From Bilophila sp964538355 (lineage in GTDB: Bacteria; Desulfobacterota; Desulfovibrionia; Desulfovibrionales; Desulfovibrionaceae), in contig CAZIFC010000008.1 in the NCBI GenBank assembly GCA_964538355.1, positions 6,768 through 70,767 of the forward strand: DNA of 64,000 nt. Direction: 5' to 3'. The notes beneath the pieces were generated by a model. The model was given only the letters and a program-made list of their open reading frames with translations, did not search any database and was not told the DNA's origin. Positions 1 to 8,584 of the stretch are shown here, piece by piece. Position 1 is the first letter of the stretch, and each line of letters starts with the position of its first letter. Both the position numbers and the translations under genes were made by a program.

Positions 1-2
1 AT

Positions 3-1055
3 CCCGTCGTGTTCGTGCAGGAACTCGACACGCTCATCGGGCAGGATGTGGACGTTTCTCCCAGCCGCCTCAAGATCAGCGCGAAAACGCACCTCATCAT
101 GCCCTACCACAAGGTGCTGGACAAGGCCCGCGAGAAAAAGCTCGAAGGCCAGAAGATCGGCACGACCGGACGCGGCATCGGCCCCTGCTATGAGGACAAG
201 GTGGCCCGCGTGGGCGTGCGTGCCTCCGATCTGACGGACCCCGAGCTGCTCAAGGCCAAGATTGCCGCCGCCCTCAAGGAAAAGAACGTCCTGTTCACGG
301 CCCTGTACGGCGTCGACGCCCTCACCGTGGAAGCCGTGTTTGACGAAGTGATGGCTGTCGCGCCCCGCATCATCCCCCACCTGACCGATGTGTCCTCGGA
401 TCTCGAACAGGCATGGGCCGAAGGCAAGAGCGTCCTGTTTGAAGGCGCGCAGGGCATCCATCTGGACGTGGACCACGGGACGTATCCCTTCGTCACCTCG
501 TCCAACACCGTTTCGGGCAACGCGGCTGCCGGTTGCGGCGTGGGGCCTGACCGCCTCGACCGCATTGTCGGCATCCTGAAGGCCTACACCACCCGCGTGG
601 GTGAAGGCCCCTTCCCGACCGAGCTGAATGACGCCACCGGCGAGCTGCTCCGTGCCAACGGCGGCGAATTCGGCGTCACCACGGGTCGTCCGCGCCGCTG
701 CGGCTGGCAGGATATCCCGGTGCTGCGCGAAAGCGCGCGCCTTAACGGGCTGACCGACATCGCCCTGACCAAGCTCGACGTGCTTTCCGGCTTTGAATCC
801 ATCCAGATCTGCGTGGCCTACGAATACAACGGCAAGCGCATCGCCTATCCTCCGCAGGAGCAGGGCGCGCTTGGCCTTGTGACCCCGATCTACGAATCCA
901 TGCCCGGCTGGAAGGAAGACATCACCAGCTGCAAGACCTGGGACGAGCTTCCCGAAGCCGCCCGCGCCTATGTGCAGCGTCTGGAGCAGCTCTCCGGCGT
1001 ACCGGTCAGCATGGTTTCCGTCGGCCCTGACCGCAATCAGACTATTTTCAGATAG
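3..1055 (+). CDS. purA: Adenylosuccinate synthetase, 5'-truncated by the window edge
   Basis: Joins IMP and aspartate using GTP to give adenylosuccinate, the first committed step to AMP, in the cytoplasm. The reading frame is open to the window edge, so the N-terminus (about 75-80 residues, including the GDEGKGK P-loop) is missing. Visible family motifs include GTTGRGIGPCYEDK, VLFEGAQGIHLDVDHGTYPF, TTGRPRRCGW and a C-terminal TKLDVL segment that contacts the GTP base. The frame ends at a TAG followed by GC-rich sequence and a clear terminator. Identity is very secure; only the start is unknown. Confidence 0.97.
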   Translation, partial: PVVFVQELDTLIGQDVDVSPSRLKISAKTHLIMPYHKVLDKAREKKLEGQKIGTTGRGIGPCYEDKVARVGVRASDLTDPELLKAKIAAALKEKNVLFTALYGVDALTVEAVFDEVMAVAPRIIPHLTDVSSDLEQAWAEGKSVLFEGAQGIHLDVDHGTYPFVTSSNTVSGNAAAGCGVGPDRLDRIVGILKAYTTRVGEGPFPTELNDATGELLRANGGEFGVTTGRPRRCGWQDIPVLRESARLNGLTDIALTKLDVLSGFESIQICVAYEYNGKRIAYPPQEQGALGLVTPIYESMPGWKEDITSCKTWDELPEAARAYVQRLEQLSGVPVSMVSVGPDRNQTIFR

Positions 1056-1142
1056 GCAAGAGGCTCGGAAAAGGGCGTTTTTCGGGGGAAGAAGGTTTTC
1101 TCCCCCCGAACCGCCTCCTTTTCCGAGGCTTTCCGCTGCTGG

Positions 1143-1173
1143 GGAGATTGCTTGACGGCGATCTCCTTTTTTT
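1143..1173 (+). terminator. Rho-independent terminator after purA
   Basis: A 9-bp stem (GGAGATTGC with GCGATCTCC, one G-U pair) with a 6-nt loop is followed directly by seven T residues. It separates purA from mnmA. Confidence 0.85.
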
Positions 1174-1303
1174 ATCAAAATACATGTCCGCTGTGTATGC
1201 CCGATGCCTTGATGCCGGAACCTGCCGGCAGGCGGGGCCTGCGGAGGCGCGGGGGCCTGTCCCCCGATCCGGACCGATGCAACCCTTTTCAAGGAACACT
1301 CCC

Positions 1304-2371
1304 ATGACCATAGCCGTAGCCGTGAGCGGTGGAGCGGACAGCCTCTATGCGCTGGCATCCCTGCACCGCGAATATCCGGGGCAGGTGATCGCCTTTCATG
1401 CCCACCTCAAGGATGCGCTGCCGGAAGAAGATCCCGTACCGGGCTTGTCGGCGTTGTGCGCGGGCATGGGTATTCCCTTTCATGTCATCGACTTGCGAGA
1501 GGCTTTTTTCCATAGGGTCATCCGGCCGTTTGCGGAAGGGTATGCCAGGGGGGAAACGCCGAACCCGTGCGTCCGGTGCAACGCGCTGGTAAAGTTCGGC
1601 CTGTGGATGGATGAAGCCCGTAAGCTCGGGGCAGACAAGATCGCCACGGGACACTATGTATCGCTGGTGGATCACCCCCGCTACGGGATGGCGTTGCATC
1701 AGGGCGCGGATGAAGCCAAGGATCAGAGCTATTTTCTTGCGCTGACGCCCATTGAGAGGCTGCGGAATGCTGTGTTCCCGCTGGCGCAGATACGCAAGAG
1801 CGAGGTGCGGGCCGCGCTGGAGGCATGGGGCCTTCCCGTCCCCATCCCCCGGGAGAGCCAGGAAATCTGCTTTGTCCCGAACGACGATTACCGCTCGTTC
1901 CTCAGGGAAACCGGAGTCCGGCTCCCTGCCGGGGGCGGGCCGATGGTTCTTGTCGACGGGCATGTCGTGGGCAGGCATAACGGGCTTTGGCAGTATACCG
2001 AGGGGCAGCGTCGGGGGCTTGGCGTGTCCTGGGCCGAACCGCTGTACGTCATCGGCAAGGACCGTTCCCGCAATGCGCTGGTGCTCGGCACGGCGGCGGA
2101 GCTTCCTGTCAACGGCTGTGCGGCGGGTCAGCTGAACTTTCTGGTTCCGCCGGCGCAGTGGCCCCACGAACTGCGTGTGCGGACGCGGTACCGCCAGAAG
2201 GCTGTTCCGGCGGATGTGCGGCTGGTAGGCGGCGGCGAGAGCGGCATGGACGGCACGGCGAAGATGCTTATCCGTTTTCATCAGCCGCAGCTTCCTTCCG
2301 CTCCGGGACAGCTCGCCGCCGTGTTCGACGAGCATGGTCATGTGCTTGCCGGCGGTATCCTCACCAGCTGA
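1304..2371 (+). CDS. mnmA: tRNA-specific 2-thiouridylase MnmA
   Basis: Thiolates U34 of the Lys, Glu and Gln tRNAs using ATP and a sulfur relay. The 355-residue length fits the family. An N-terminal PP-loop (SGGADS, about residues 8-13) activates the uridine. NPCVRCN (Cys92) and SQEICF (Cys189) supply the paired catalytic cysteines, and ATGHY, DQSYFL and the YTEGQRRGLG segment are typical. The ATG at 1304 is chosen because AAGGA lies 8 nt upstream and the protein then begins directly with the nucleotide-binding strand; upstream in-frame codons lie in non-coding sequence. The first loop differs slightly from the usual GMSGGVDS. Confidence 0.94.
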   Translation: MTIAVAVSGGADSLYALASLHREYPGQVIAFHAHLKDALPEEDPVPGLSALCAGMGIPFHVIDLREAFFHRVIRPFAEGYARGETPNPCVRCNALVKFGLWMDEARKLGADKIATGHYVSLVDHPRYGMALHQGADEAKDQSYFLALTPIERLRNAVFPLAQIRKSEVRAALEAWGLPVPIPRESQEICFVPNDDYRSFLRETGVRLPAGGGPMVLVDGHVVGRHNGLWQYTEGQRRGLGVSWAEPLYVIGKDRSRNALVLGTAAELPVNGCAAGQLNFLVPPAQWPHELRVRTRYRQKAVPADVRLVGGGESGMDGTAKMLIRFHQPQLPSAPGQLAAVFDEHGHVLAGGILTS

Positions 2372-2456
2372 GCTGTGATGGCGATCACGGCGCGGTGGGC
2401 GGATGCCGTGTAGCCTGACAGGAAAAGAGGAGGGGTGTTCTCTCCGATCCGCCTAC

Positions 2457-2485
2457 TTGACCCGTATGGCAGGGAATAGTATTCC
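2457..2485 (+). promoter_or_regulatory. Predicted sigma70 promoter of the heme operon
   Basis: TTGACC, a 17-bp spacer and TATTCC lie about 110 bp upstream of ahbC. The -10 overlaps a GGAATAGTATTCC palindrome that could be an operator. Prediction from sequence only. Confidence 0.5.
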
Positions 2486-2596
2486 TTTGCATTACCGTAA
2501 ACTGGCCTGCGTGCCCGTTGCGGTCGAAAAAGGCTGACAGACACCCCGAAAGGGGCGTTTCTTTCTAGATGTTTTCTTCATTCTCAAGGAGTCCCC

Positions 2597-3784
2597 ATGA
2601 TCGGCATTTCCAAGTTGTATTGCGGACAGGTGGAGCCTTCCGACGCGCTGCGTTACGGTCGGCACTCCAGCCAGCTGCCTTCCCACCTGCTTCAGTTCTC
2701 CGAGGACAAGAAGCCCGTGGTCGTCTGGAACATGACCCGCCGCTGCAATCTCAAGTGCGTGCACTGCTACGCTCAGGCCGTTGATCCTGACGGCAAGGAC
2801 GAAATTTCGACGGAACAGGGCAAGGCCATCATTTCCGATCTCGCCGCGTACGGCGCGCCGGTCATGCTCTTTTCCGGCGGCGAACCGCTGGTGCGTCAGG
2901 ATCTGCCGGAACTTGCCAGCTTCGCCACCGAGAAGGGGATGCGTGCGGTCATTTCCACCAACGGCACCTTGATCACCAAGGAAAAGGCCCGCGAACTCAA
3001 GGCCATCAACCTGTCCTATGTCGGCATTTCGCTCGACGGCGCGGAAGAGATCCACGACAAGTTCCGCGGTGTTCCCAACTCTTTCAAGAAAGCACTTGAA
3101 GGCGTCGAGAACTGCAAGGCCGAAGGCCTCAAGGTGGGCCTGCGCTTTACCATCAACAAGCGCAATGTGGTTGAAATCCCCAAGGTCTTCAAGCTGCTGC
3201 GTGAACTCGAAGTGCCGCGCATCTGCTTCTACCATCTGGTGTACTCGGGCCGTGGCTCCGAAATGATCAAGGAAGATCTCAACCACACCGAAACCCGCGC
3301 CGTGGTTGACCTGATCATGGATGAAACCCGCGCCCTGTTTGAAGCGGGCATGCCCAAGGAAGTCCTCACCGTGGACAACCACGCCGACGGCCCCTATGTC
3401 TGGATGCGTATGAAGAAGGAAGATCCGAAGCGCGCCGAAGAAGTGTTCGAGCTGCTCCAGTTCAACGAGGGCAACAGCTCGGGCCGCGGCATCGGCTGTA
3501 TTTCGTGGGACGGCAAGGTGCACGCCGACCAGTTCTGGCGCAACCATACGTTCGGCAACGTGCTGGAACGCCCGTTCTCCGAAATCTGGGACGACCCGAA
3601 CATCGAGCTGCTCCACAAGATGAAGAACAAGAAGGCCCATGTGAAGGGCCGTTGCGCGGCCTGCCGCTTCCTGAATATCTGCGGCGGCAACTTCCGTTCC
3701 CGCGCCGAAGCCTTCTATGGCGACGAGTGGGCGCAGGACCCCGCCTGTTACCTGACCGACGAAGAAATCCGCCGCCCCGAATAG
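2597..3784 (+). CDS. ahbC: Radical SAM 12,18-didecarboxysiroheme deacetylase (AhbC)
   Basis: In the siroheme-dependent heme pathway, AhbC removes the acetate side chains of 12,18-didecarboxysiroheme to give Fe-coproporphyrin III. The 395-residue protein has the radical SAM cluster motif CNLKCVHC (Cys50, 54, 57), an FSGGEP SAM-binding motif near residues 95-100, and a C-terminal cysteine set (CISWDG, then CAACRFLNICGG) for an auxiliary Fe-S cluster. AAGGAG sits 6 nt before the ATG. It is first of four clustered heme genes. The assignment as AhbC rather than AhbD rests on resemblance to the Desulfovibrio type and on the neighbouring second radical SAM gene. Confidence 0.88.
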   Translation: MIGISKLYCGQVEPSDALRYGRHSSQLPSHLLQFSEDKKPVVVWNMTRRCNLKCVHCYAQAVDPDGKDEISTEQGKAIISDLAAYGAPVMLFSGGEPLVRQDLPELASFATEKGMRAVISTNGTLITKEKARELKAINLSYVGISLDGAEEIHDKFRGVPNSFKKALEGVENCKAEGLKVGLRFTINKRNVVEIPKVFKLLRELEVPRICFYHLVYSGRGSEMIKEDLNHTETRAVVDLIMDETRALFEAGMPKEVLTVDNHADGPYVWMRMKKEDPKRAEEVFELLQFNEGNSSGRGIGCISWDGKVHADQFWRNHTFGNVLERPFSEIWDDPNIELLHKMKNKKAHVKGRCAACRFLNICGGNFRSRAEAFYGDEWAQDPACYLTDEEIRRPE

Positions 3785-3792
3785 TTCTTGTG

Positions 3793-3818
3793 CGCGGGGA
3801 GGGACAACCCTTCCCGCG
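3793..3818 (+). other. Intercistronic hairpin between ahbC and hemB
   Basis: An 11-bp GC-rich stem (one G-U pair) closes an ACAA loop shortly after the ahbC stop. There is no T-run, so it looks more like an mRNA-stabilising or processing element than a full terminator. Confidence 0.5.
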
Positions 3819-3915
3819 TTCGTCGTTCCGGGGGGAAGGATGCCGCAGGGATGGGGTGCGGCGGCATGCGGCAGGACGTGTTCCTGCCTTTGTATCATAG
3901 AAAGGAAAGTGTATT

Positions 3916-4908
3916 ATGAATGAGTTTTATCGTGGGCGTCGCCTGCGTCGCAATCCCGTGATCCGTGAAATGGTGCGCGAGACGCAGCTCTCTGCCGCTG
4001 ATCTCATGATGCTGTATTTTGTGGTGGATACCCCGGACGAGGATTTCAAGAAGGAAATCGCTTCCATGCCGGGCCAGTACCAGCTTTCCCTCAAGCAGCT
4101 TGAAAAGAGCGTGGCCGAAGCCGTGGCGGCGGGCCTGCGTTCCCTCATGCTGTTCGGCATTCCCCGGCACAAGGACGCCGTGGCGAGCGAAGCCTACGCG
4201 CCGAACGGCATCGTGCAGCGGGCCGTGCGGATGCTCAAGGCCAACTGGCCCGATCTTCAGGTCGTGACCGATGTCTGTCTGTGCGAATATACGTCGCACG
4301 GTCATTGTGGCATCCTCTGCGAAGGAGACACCTGCGGCGAGGTGGTCAACGACGCCACGCTGGATCTGCTTGCCAGGACGGCCCTGAGCCATGTCGAGGC
4401 GGGCGCGGACATGGTGGCTCCCTCCGACATGATGGACGGGCGCATCCTCGCCATCCGCGAGGCTCTGGACAAGGCCGGGCATGTGAACATCCCGATCATG
4501 TCCTACGCGGTGAAATACGCCTCCGCCTATTACGGCCCGTTCCGCGATGCGGCGGACTCCGCCCCGCACCACGGCGACCGCAAGACCTACCAGATGGACC
4601 CCGCCAACGCGATGGAAGGCCTGCGCGAGGCCGCCGCCGACATCGACGAGGGGGCGGACATCATCATGGTGAAGCCCGCCGGGCCGTATCAGGACGTTAT
4701 CCGCATGGTCCGCGATACCTTTGACGTGCCGGTCGCGGCCTATCAGGTCAGCGGCGAGTATGCCATGATCAAGGCCGCCGGAATCAACGGCTGGATCGAC
4801 GAGGATCGGGTGGTCATGGAATCGCTCCTCGGTATCCGCCGTGCGGGAGCCAAGATCATCATGACCTATTTTGCCGTGGATCTGCTCAAGAAAGGGCTGG
4901 TGCGCTGA
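3916..4908 (+). CDS. hemB: Porphobilinogen synthase (delta-aminolevulinate dehydratase)
   Basis: Condenses two 5-aminolevulinate molecules into porphobilinogen, the entry step to all tetrapyrroles. The 330-residue TIM-barrel shows the zinc-type cysteine cluster (Cys121, Cys123, Cys131 in DVCLCEYTSHGHCG), so the enzyme should be Zn- rather than Mg-dependent at this site. The Schiff-base lysines are Lys200 (YAVKYAS) and Lys253 (MVKPAGPY). It lies between the two radical SAM heme genes, and its TGA overlaps the ATG of ahbD by one base, so the two are translationally coupled. Confidence 0.97.
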   Translation: MNEFYRGRRLRRNPVIREMVRETQLSAADLMMLYFVVDTPDEDFKKEIASMPGQYQLSLKQLEKSVAEAVAAGLRSLMLFGIPRHKDAVASEAYAPNGIVQRAVRMLKANWPDLQVVTDVCLCEYTSHGHCGILCEGDTCGEVVNDATLDLLARTALSHVEAGADMVAPSDMMDGRILAIREALDKAGHVNIPIMSYAVKYASAYYGPFRDAADSAPHHGDRKTYQMDPANAMEGLREAAADIDEGADIIMVKPAGPYQDVIRMVRDTFDVPVAAYQVSGEYAMIKAAGINGWIDEDRVVMESLLGIRRAGAKIIMTYFAVDLLKKGLVR

Positions 4909-6143
4909 TGATTTGCCATGAACCACCCTGCGGAATGGGGCAGGAGGGCGAACGTTCCGGAAAGCCTGCCCATCTTGGGCATCCCGGGGCGGCCCATCCC
5001 GCCGAGCATCCGGCAGCGCATCCGGCAGCGCATTCGGGCGGCCACCCCGGCGGCATGCCAGCCGGGCCACGCACGCTTGAAGACGGCTCTCCCGTGTGCC
5101 GCCTCATCGCGTGGGAAGTGACCCGCTCCTGCAACCTTGCCTGCAAGCATTGCCGGGCGGAAGCGCATACGGAGCCGTATCCCGGCGAGCTGTCTACCGA
5201 AGAAGCCAAGGCCCTGATCGATACCTTCCCGAGCGTGGGGAATCCGATCATCATCTTTACGGGCGGCGATCCGATGATGCGCGCCGACGTGTACGAGCTG
5301 ATCGCCTATGCCAACGGGAAGGGACTGCGCTGCGTGATGTCCCCCAACGGGACGCTGATCACGCCGGAGACGGCCCGCAAGATCCGCGAAGCCGGCGTAC
5401 AGCGGTGCTCCATCTCGCTGGACGGCTATAACGCGGAGACGCACGACGCCTTCCGGGGCGTTCCCGGAGCGTTCGAGGCGTCCCTGCGCGGCATCGAATA
5501 CCTGAAGGCGGAAGGCGTGGAGTTCCAGATCAACACGACGGTCACCCGGAGCAACCTCCACGACTTCAAGAAGATCTTTGAGCTTTGCGAACGCATCGGC
5601 GCGGCGGCGTGGCATATCTTCCTGCTGGTGCCCATGGGCCGGGCTTCCGGGCTTGCCGATCAGGTGATCACCGCCGAAGAGTATGAGGACGTGCTGCACT
5701 GGTTCTATGACTTCCGCAAGACGACCTCCATGCATCTCAAGGCGACCTGTGCACCGCACTATTACCGCATCATGCGGCAGCGTGCCCGCGAGGAAGGCGT
5801 GGCCGTGACCCCAGCCACCTTCGGCATGGACGCCATGACCCGGGGGTGCCTCGGCGGGACAGGCTTCTGCTTTGTGAGCCATGTCGGTCAGGTGCAGCCC
5901 TGCGGCTATCTGACCCTTGACTGCGGCAATGTGCGCGAAACCCCGTTCCCGGAAATCTGGCGCACGGCAAAGCCCTTCCGCCAGTTCCGCGATCAGTCCG
6001 AATACAAGGGCAAATGCGGCGTTTGCGAATACCACAAGGTTTGCGGCGGCTGCCGTGCCCGTGCATGGAGCATGGACGGCGACTACATGGGCGAGGAGCC
6101 GCTGTGCACCTATCAGCCGCGCAAGGCAAAGGAGGCGGAATGA
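4908..6143 (+). CDS. ahbD: Radical SAM heme b synthase (AhbD) with His-rich N-terminus
   Basis: AhbD oxidatively decarboxylates the two propionates of Fe-coproporphyrin III to vinyls, finishing heme b. The 411-residue protein has the radical SAM motif CNLACKHC (Cys75, 79, 82), FTGGDP, and a C-terminal auxiliary-cluster set (CGYL, then CGVCEYHKVCGGC). Residues 22-46 form a low-complexity extension with seven histidines, the last five spaced every four residues (HPAx type), encoded by imperfect 12-bp DNA repeats around 5010-5040. This could bind metal or heme; that is inference. The start overlaps the hemB stop. Confidence 0.87.
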   Translation: MICHEPPCGMGQEGERSGKPAHLGHPGAAHPAEHPAAHPAAHSGGHPGGMPAGPRTLEDGSPVCRLIAWEVTRSCNLACKHCRAEAHTEPYPGELSTEEAKALIDTFPSVGNPIIIFTGGDPMMRADVYELIAYANGKGLRCVMSPNGTLITPETARKIREAGVQRCSISLDGYNAETHDAFRGVPGAFEASLRGIEYLKAEGVEFQINTTVTRSNLHDFKKIFELCERIGAAAWHIFLLVPMGRASGLADQVITAEEYEDVLHWFYDFRKTTSMHLKATCAPHYYRIMRQRAREEGVAVTPATFGMDAMTRGCLGGTGFCFVSHVGQVQPCGYLTLDCGNVRETPFPEIWRTAKPFRQFRDQSEYKGKCGVCEYHKVCGGCRARAWSMDGDYMGEEPLCTYQPRKAKEAE

Positions 6144-6601
6144 GCCCGACCCTCGATACGATGGACAGGCGCATCCTCGACATTATCCAGACGGATTTTC
6201 CTCTGGAGTCGCGCCCTTACGCCATCATTGCCGAACGGCTCGGCATTACGGAGCAGGAAGCGCTGGATCGCGTCAACGCGATGCGGGAATCCAGGCTCAT
6301 CCGTCGTCTGGGTGCCAATTTCCAGTCGAAGAATCTGGGATTCCGCTCAACGCTGTGCGCCGCCAAGGTTCCGCAGGAAAAGATGGATGCCTTTATCGCC
6401 GAGGTCAACCAGCATGTCGGCGTGACGCACAACTACTTGCGGCGTCATGCCTATAACGTCTGGTTTTCCGCCATCGGCCCCTCGTGGGAGGCGGTCTGCG
6501 CCATGCTGGACGATATCACCGCCAAGACGGGCATTCCCATTCTGAACCTGCCGGCAACGCACCTGTACAAGATCCGCGTCGACTTCCAGATGGAAGAATA
6601 G
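6140..6601 (+). CDS. Siroheme decarboxylase subunit (AhbA/AhbB family, Lrp-like fold)
   Basis: AhbA and AhbB form a complex that decarboxylates the 12 and 18 acetates of siroheme, the step before AhbC. The 153-residue protein has an AsnC/Lrp-type winged helix at residues 1-55 (MDRRILDIIQTDFPL) and a RAM-like domain with the NYLRRHAYNVWF segment typical of this family. The ATG overlaps the ahbD stop as ATGA, so it is the fourth gene of the operon. I cannot tell AhbA from AhbB by eye; the partner subunit is not in this window. A transcription-factor role is less likely given the context. Confidence 0.85.
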   Translation: MSPTLDTMDRRILDIIQTDFPLESRPYAIIAERLGITEQEALDRVNAMRESRLIRRLGANFQSKNLGFRSTLCAAKVPQEKMDAFIAEVNQHVGVTHNYLRRHAYNVWFSAIGPSWEAVCAMLDDITAKTGIPILNLPATHLYKIRVDFQMEE

Positions 6602-6622
6602 CCAGCGCAAAAGACGAGAAAA

Positions 6623-6657
6623 AGGGGAGAGGCACAACGCCTTTCCCCTCTTTTTTT
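6623..6657 (+). terminator. Terminator after the heme operon
   Basis: GGGGAGAGGC pairs with GCCTTTCCCC (one G-U) around a short loop, then seven Ts. It lies between the convergent heme operon and the DUF1269 gene and may also act on the minus strand because an A-run precedes the stem. Confidence 0.85.
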
Positions 6658-6681
6658 GATGTGCCGAAGCGGGCGGAACAG

Positions 6682-7206
6682 CTAGCTGTTGGCGGCAGGC
6701 TTGGGCGTTTCGGCGGTCAACTCGTCAAAGAGGCGTTCCATCTGCTGCTCGCCCTCCAGATTGAGGTCGGTACTGAGCACGATGCCGCCGGTTTTTTCAA
6801 GGCGGCGGACGGTTTCGTCGACATCCTTATGGCGCACCGGCACAAACAGGGCGGACGTGCCGGGCTTCAGATGGGTCGCCAGCTCCTTCATGAACCGGTG
6901 GCTGATGCCGAAGTCCCCCATTTCACCCGCTGCCGCACCCAATCCGGCTCCGGCGACGGCCCCGAGCAGGGGGTTCAGAAACAGCAGTCCGATGATGCCG
7001 CCCCACACGCCGCCGACGAGTGCGCCGTCCTTGCTCATCGCGTGCGGCTCCACGACGCGGGTCTTGCCGTCCTCGCCGCACACCGCGAGCACCATGTTCG
7101 CGCTGTCGAGGAGATCGGCGAGGCTGCCGTCTCCCTGCAATTCGGCGCGGCAGGCCGCCGCACGATCCATATCCTTCTTGAAAATCACGGCTATCAGGCT
7201 TTGCAT
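6682..7206 (-). CDS. DUF1269 membrane-associated protein
   Basis: Unknown function. The 174-residue protein fits the DUF1269 layout: an N-terminal alpha/beta part, a central Gly/Ala-rich hydrophobic hairpin (about residues 62-95) resembling a glycine-zipper membrane segment, and a C-terminal alpha/beta part ending in an acidic tail. AAGGAGA lies 6 nt before the ATG. It stands alone, convergent with the heme operon and 100 bp downstream of the UbiA gene on the same strand. The family call is from pattern recognition. Confidence 0.72.
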   Translation of the reverse strand: MQSLIAVIFKKDMDRAAACRAELQGDGSLADLLDSANMVLAVCGEDGKTRVVEPHAMSKDGALVGGVWGGIIGLLFLNPLLGAVAGAGLGAAAGEMGDFGISHRFMKELATHLKPGTSALFVPVRHKDVDETVRRLEKTGGIVLSTDLNLEGEQQMERLFDELTAETPKPAANS

Positions 7207-7307
7207 GGCTCTTCTCCTTGGAAGGGATGATACGCTCCCTATACGGGTTTTCCGTTGAGAGTGCCGTGATAATCTCGATGGCGGGAAACCTGGCGGAGAG
7301 GGCCTTT

Positions 7308-8258
7308 TCAGGCCCAGAGCACCCCGGCAATGAGCAACGCGCCGTTGACGAGGTAGAGTTTGCGGACAAGGTGCCCGTGCTGATCAAGCTCCAGCCATTC
7401 CACGGTATTGCGGATCAGGCGGCAGGTTTTCCAGTACAGCGGAAACGTCAGCAGCCCGAGGAAGACGGGCCACCCGACGAGTCCGCAGGCCCAGAGGTTC
7501 GCCATCAATACCCAGACCGCGGGCCACCAGATGCGGAACACCAGCTCGGCCTTGGCCTTGCCGAGGATGTTCGCCAGCGTGTGCTTTCCGGCGGCGAGAT
7601 CCGTCTCGATTTCGGGCAGGCTCTGGTAGTAGAGAATGCCCGCCACCATCAGGCCGACAGGCAGGGCCAGCGCAAGGCTTTGCGCCGAAAAGCCGTTTGC
7701 CATGACCGCGTAGGAGCCGGAAACCATGATGAAACCCATGTTCAGGCAGACGAAAAGCTCGCCGTACCCCCGGCAGCCGTACCGGATGGGCGGGGCCACA
7801 TAGAAGACGGCGGAAAGCACGGCGAAGACCACCGGGCCCCACAGCCATGACTGCCCGCTGTGCTCGATGAGCCACCAGCCGATGAGCACGGTGGCGAGCA
7901 GCAGCCCGCCGATGGTCATGGATATCTGGCGCGGGCTGATCCAGCCGTTCTGGATGACGTGCGTCCCGCCGATGGTGTCGTCCGTGTCCACGCCTTCAAG
8001 ATAATCGAAGAGATCGTTGGCGATGTTGGCGACCGTATGCAGGCAGAAGCAGCCGAGCATGACAACGGCGAAGATGCCCCACGGGAACGCGCCGAGATCT
8101 CGGGCTGCCAAGGCTCCGCCAAGCCCCACGGGGATGAGGTCGACAATGAAGAAGGGCGGGCGCAGGGCCTGCCACCATGCCCGCGCGCATTGGCGGGGCG
8201 TGAGCTTTGGGGCGTCGGGACGTTTCGGGGCCAAGGCCATGCCGAGCTTGCTTTTCAT
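7308..8258 (-). CDS. UbiA-family prenyltransferase (MenA/MqnP-like)
   Basis: Membrane enzyme that attaches a polyprenyl chain to an aromatic acceptor, most likely in menaquinone synthesis. The 316-residue protein has about eight or nine hydrophobic segments. The first Asp-rich motif is NDLFDYLEGVD near residue 70, and the second, IETDLAAGKHTL, resembles MenA. GGGAGGA lies just upstream of the ATG at 8258; longer in-frame versions read into non-hydrophobic intergenic sequence. Whether the acceptor is dihydroxynaphthoate or a futalosine-pathway naphthoate cannot be told, as no mqn or men genes are nearby. Confidence 0.82.
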   Translation of the reverse strand: MKSKLGMALAPKRPDAPKLTPRQCARAWWQALRPPFFIVDLIPVGLGGALAARDLGAFPWGIFAVVMLGCFCLHTVANIANDLFDYLEGVDTDDTIGGTHVIQNGWISPRQISMTIGGLLLATVLIGWWLIEHSGQSWLWGPVVFAVLSAVFYVAPPIRYGCRGYGELFVCLNMGFIMVSGSYAVMANGFSAQSLALALPVGLMVAGILYYQSLPEIETDLAAGKHTLANILGKAKAELVFRIWWPAVWVLMANLWACGLVGWPVFLGLLTFPLYWKTCRLIRNTVEWLELDQHGHLVRKLYLVNGALLIAGVLWA

Positions 8259-8417
8259 GGAAATCCTCCCGGAGCGGGCGCGTTCGCCCCGCGTTTGAAC
8301 ACGATTGCAGGGCGTGGTTGTACACTGCGGGAGCCGTTCCGTGAAGCCCGGGGCGGGGCGGGGCCTTGCGGCAAGGCGGCGGAGCCGGCCCGGAGGCCAT
8401 GAAAACCGGGACTGCCC

Positions 8418-8446
8418 TTGACAGATACCCATTGCTGCCGTAAAGA
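8418..8446 (+). promoter_or_regulatory. Sigma70 promoter of rpsB-tsf
   Basis: A perfect TTGACA, 17-bp spacer and TAAAGA lie about 135 bp upstream of rpsB. The long GC-rich leader (8453-8584) would suit autoregulation by protein S2, but I recognise no defined motif in it. Confidence 0.75.
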
Positions 8447-8584
8447 TAAACAGCTTTTTATCAAGCACACTCTGGCAGCGGCCTGGGGTGCTCGTCCTGT
8501 CCCGCGGCATGGGCTGCGGAAACACGGCGGGTAGAAGGGTCAGGGCCGGGGTGGAAGCAAACCCCCATGTCAAGGAGACATATC

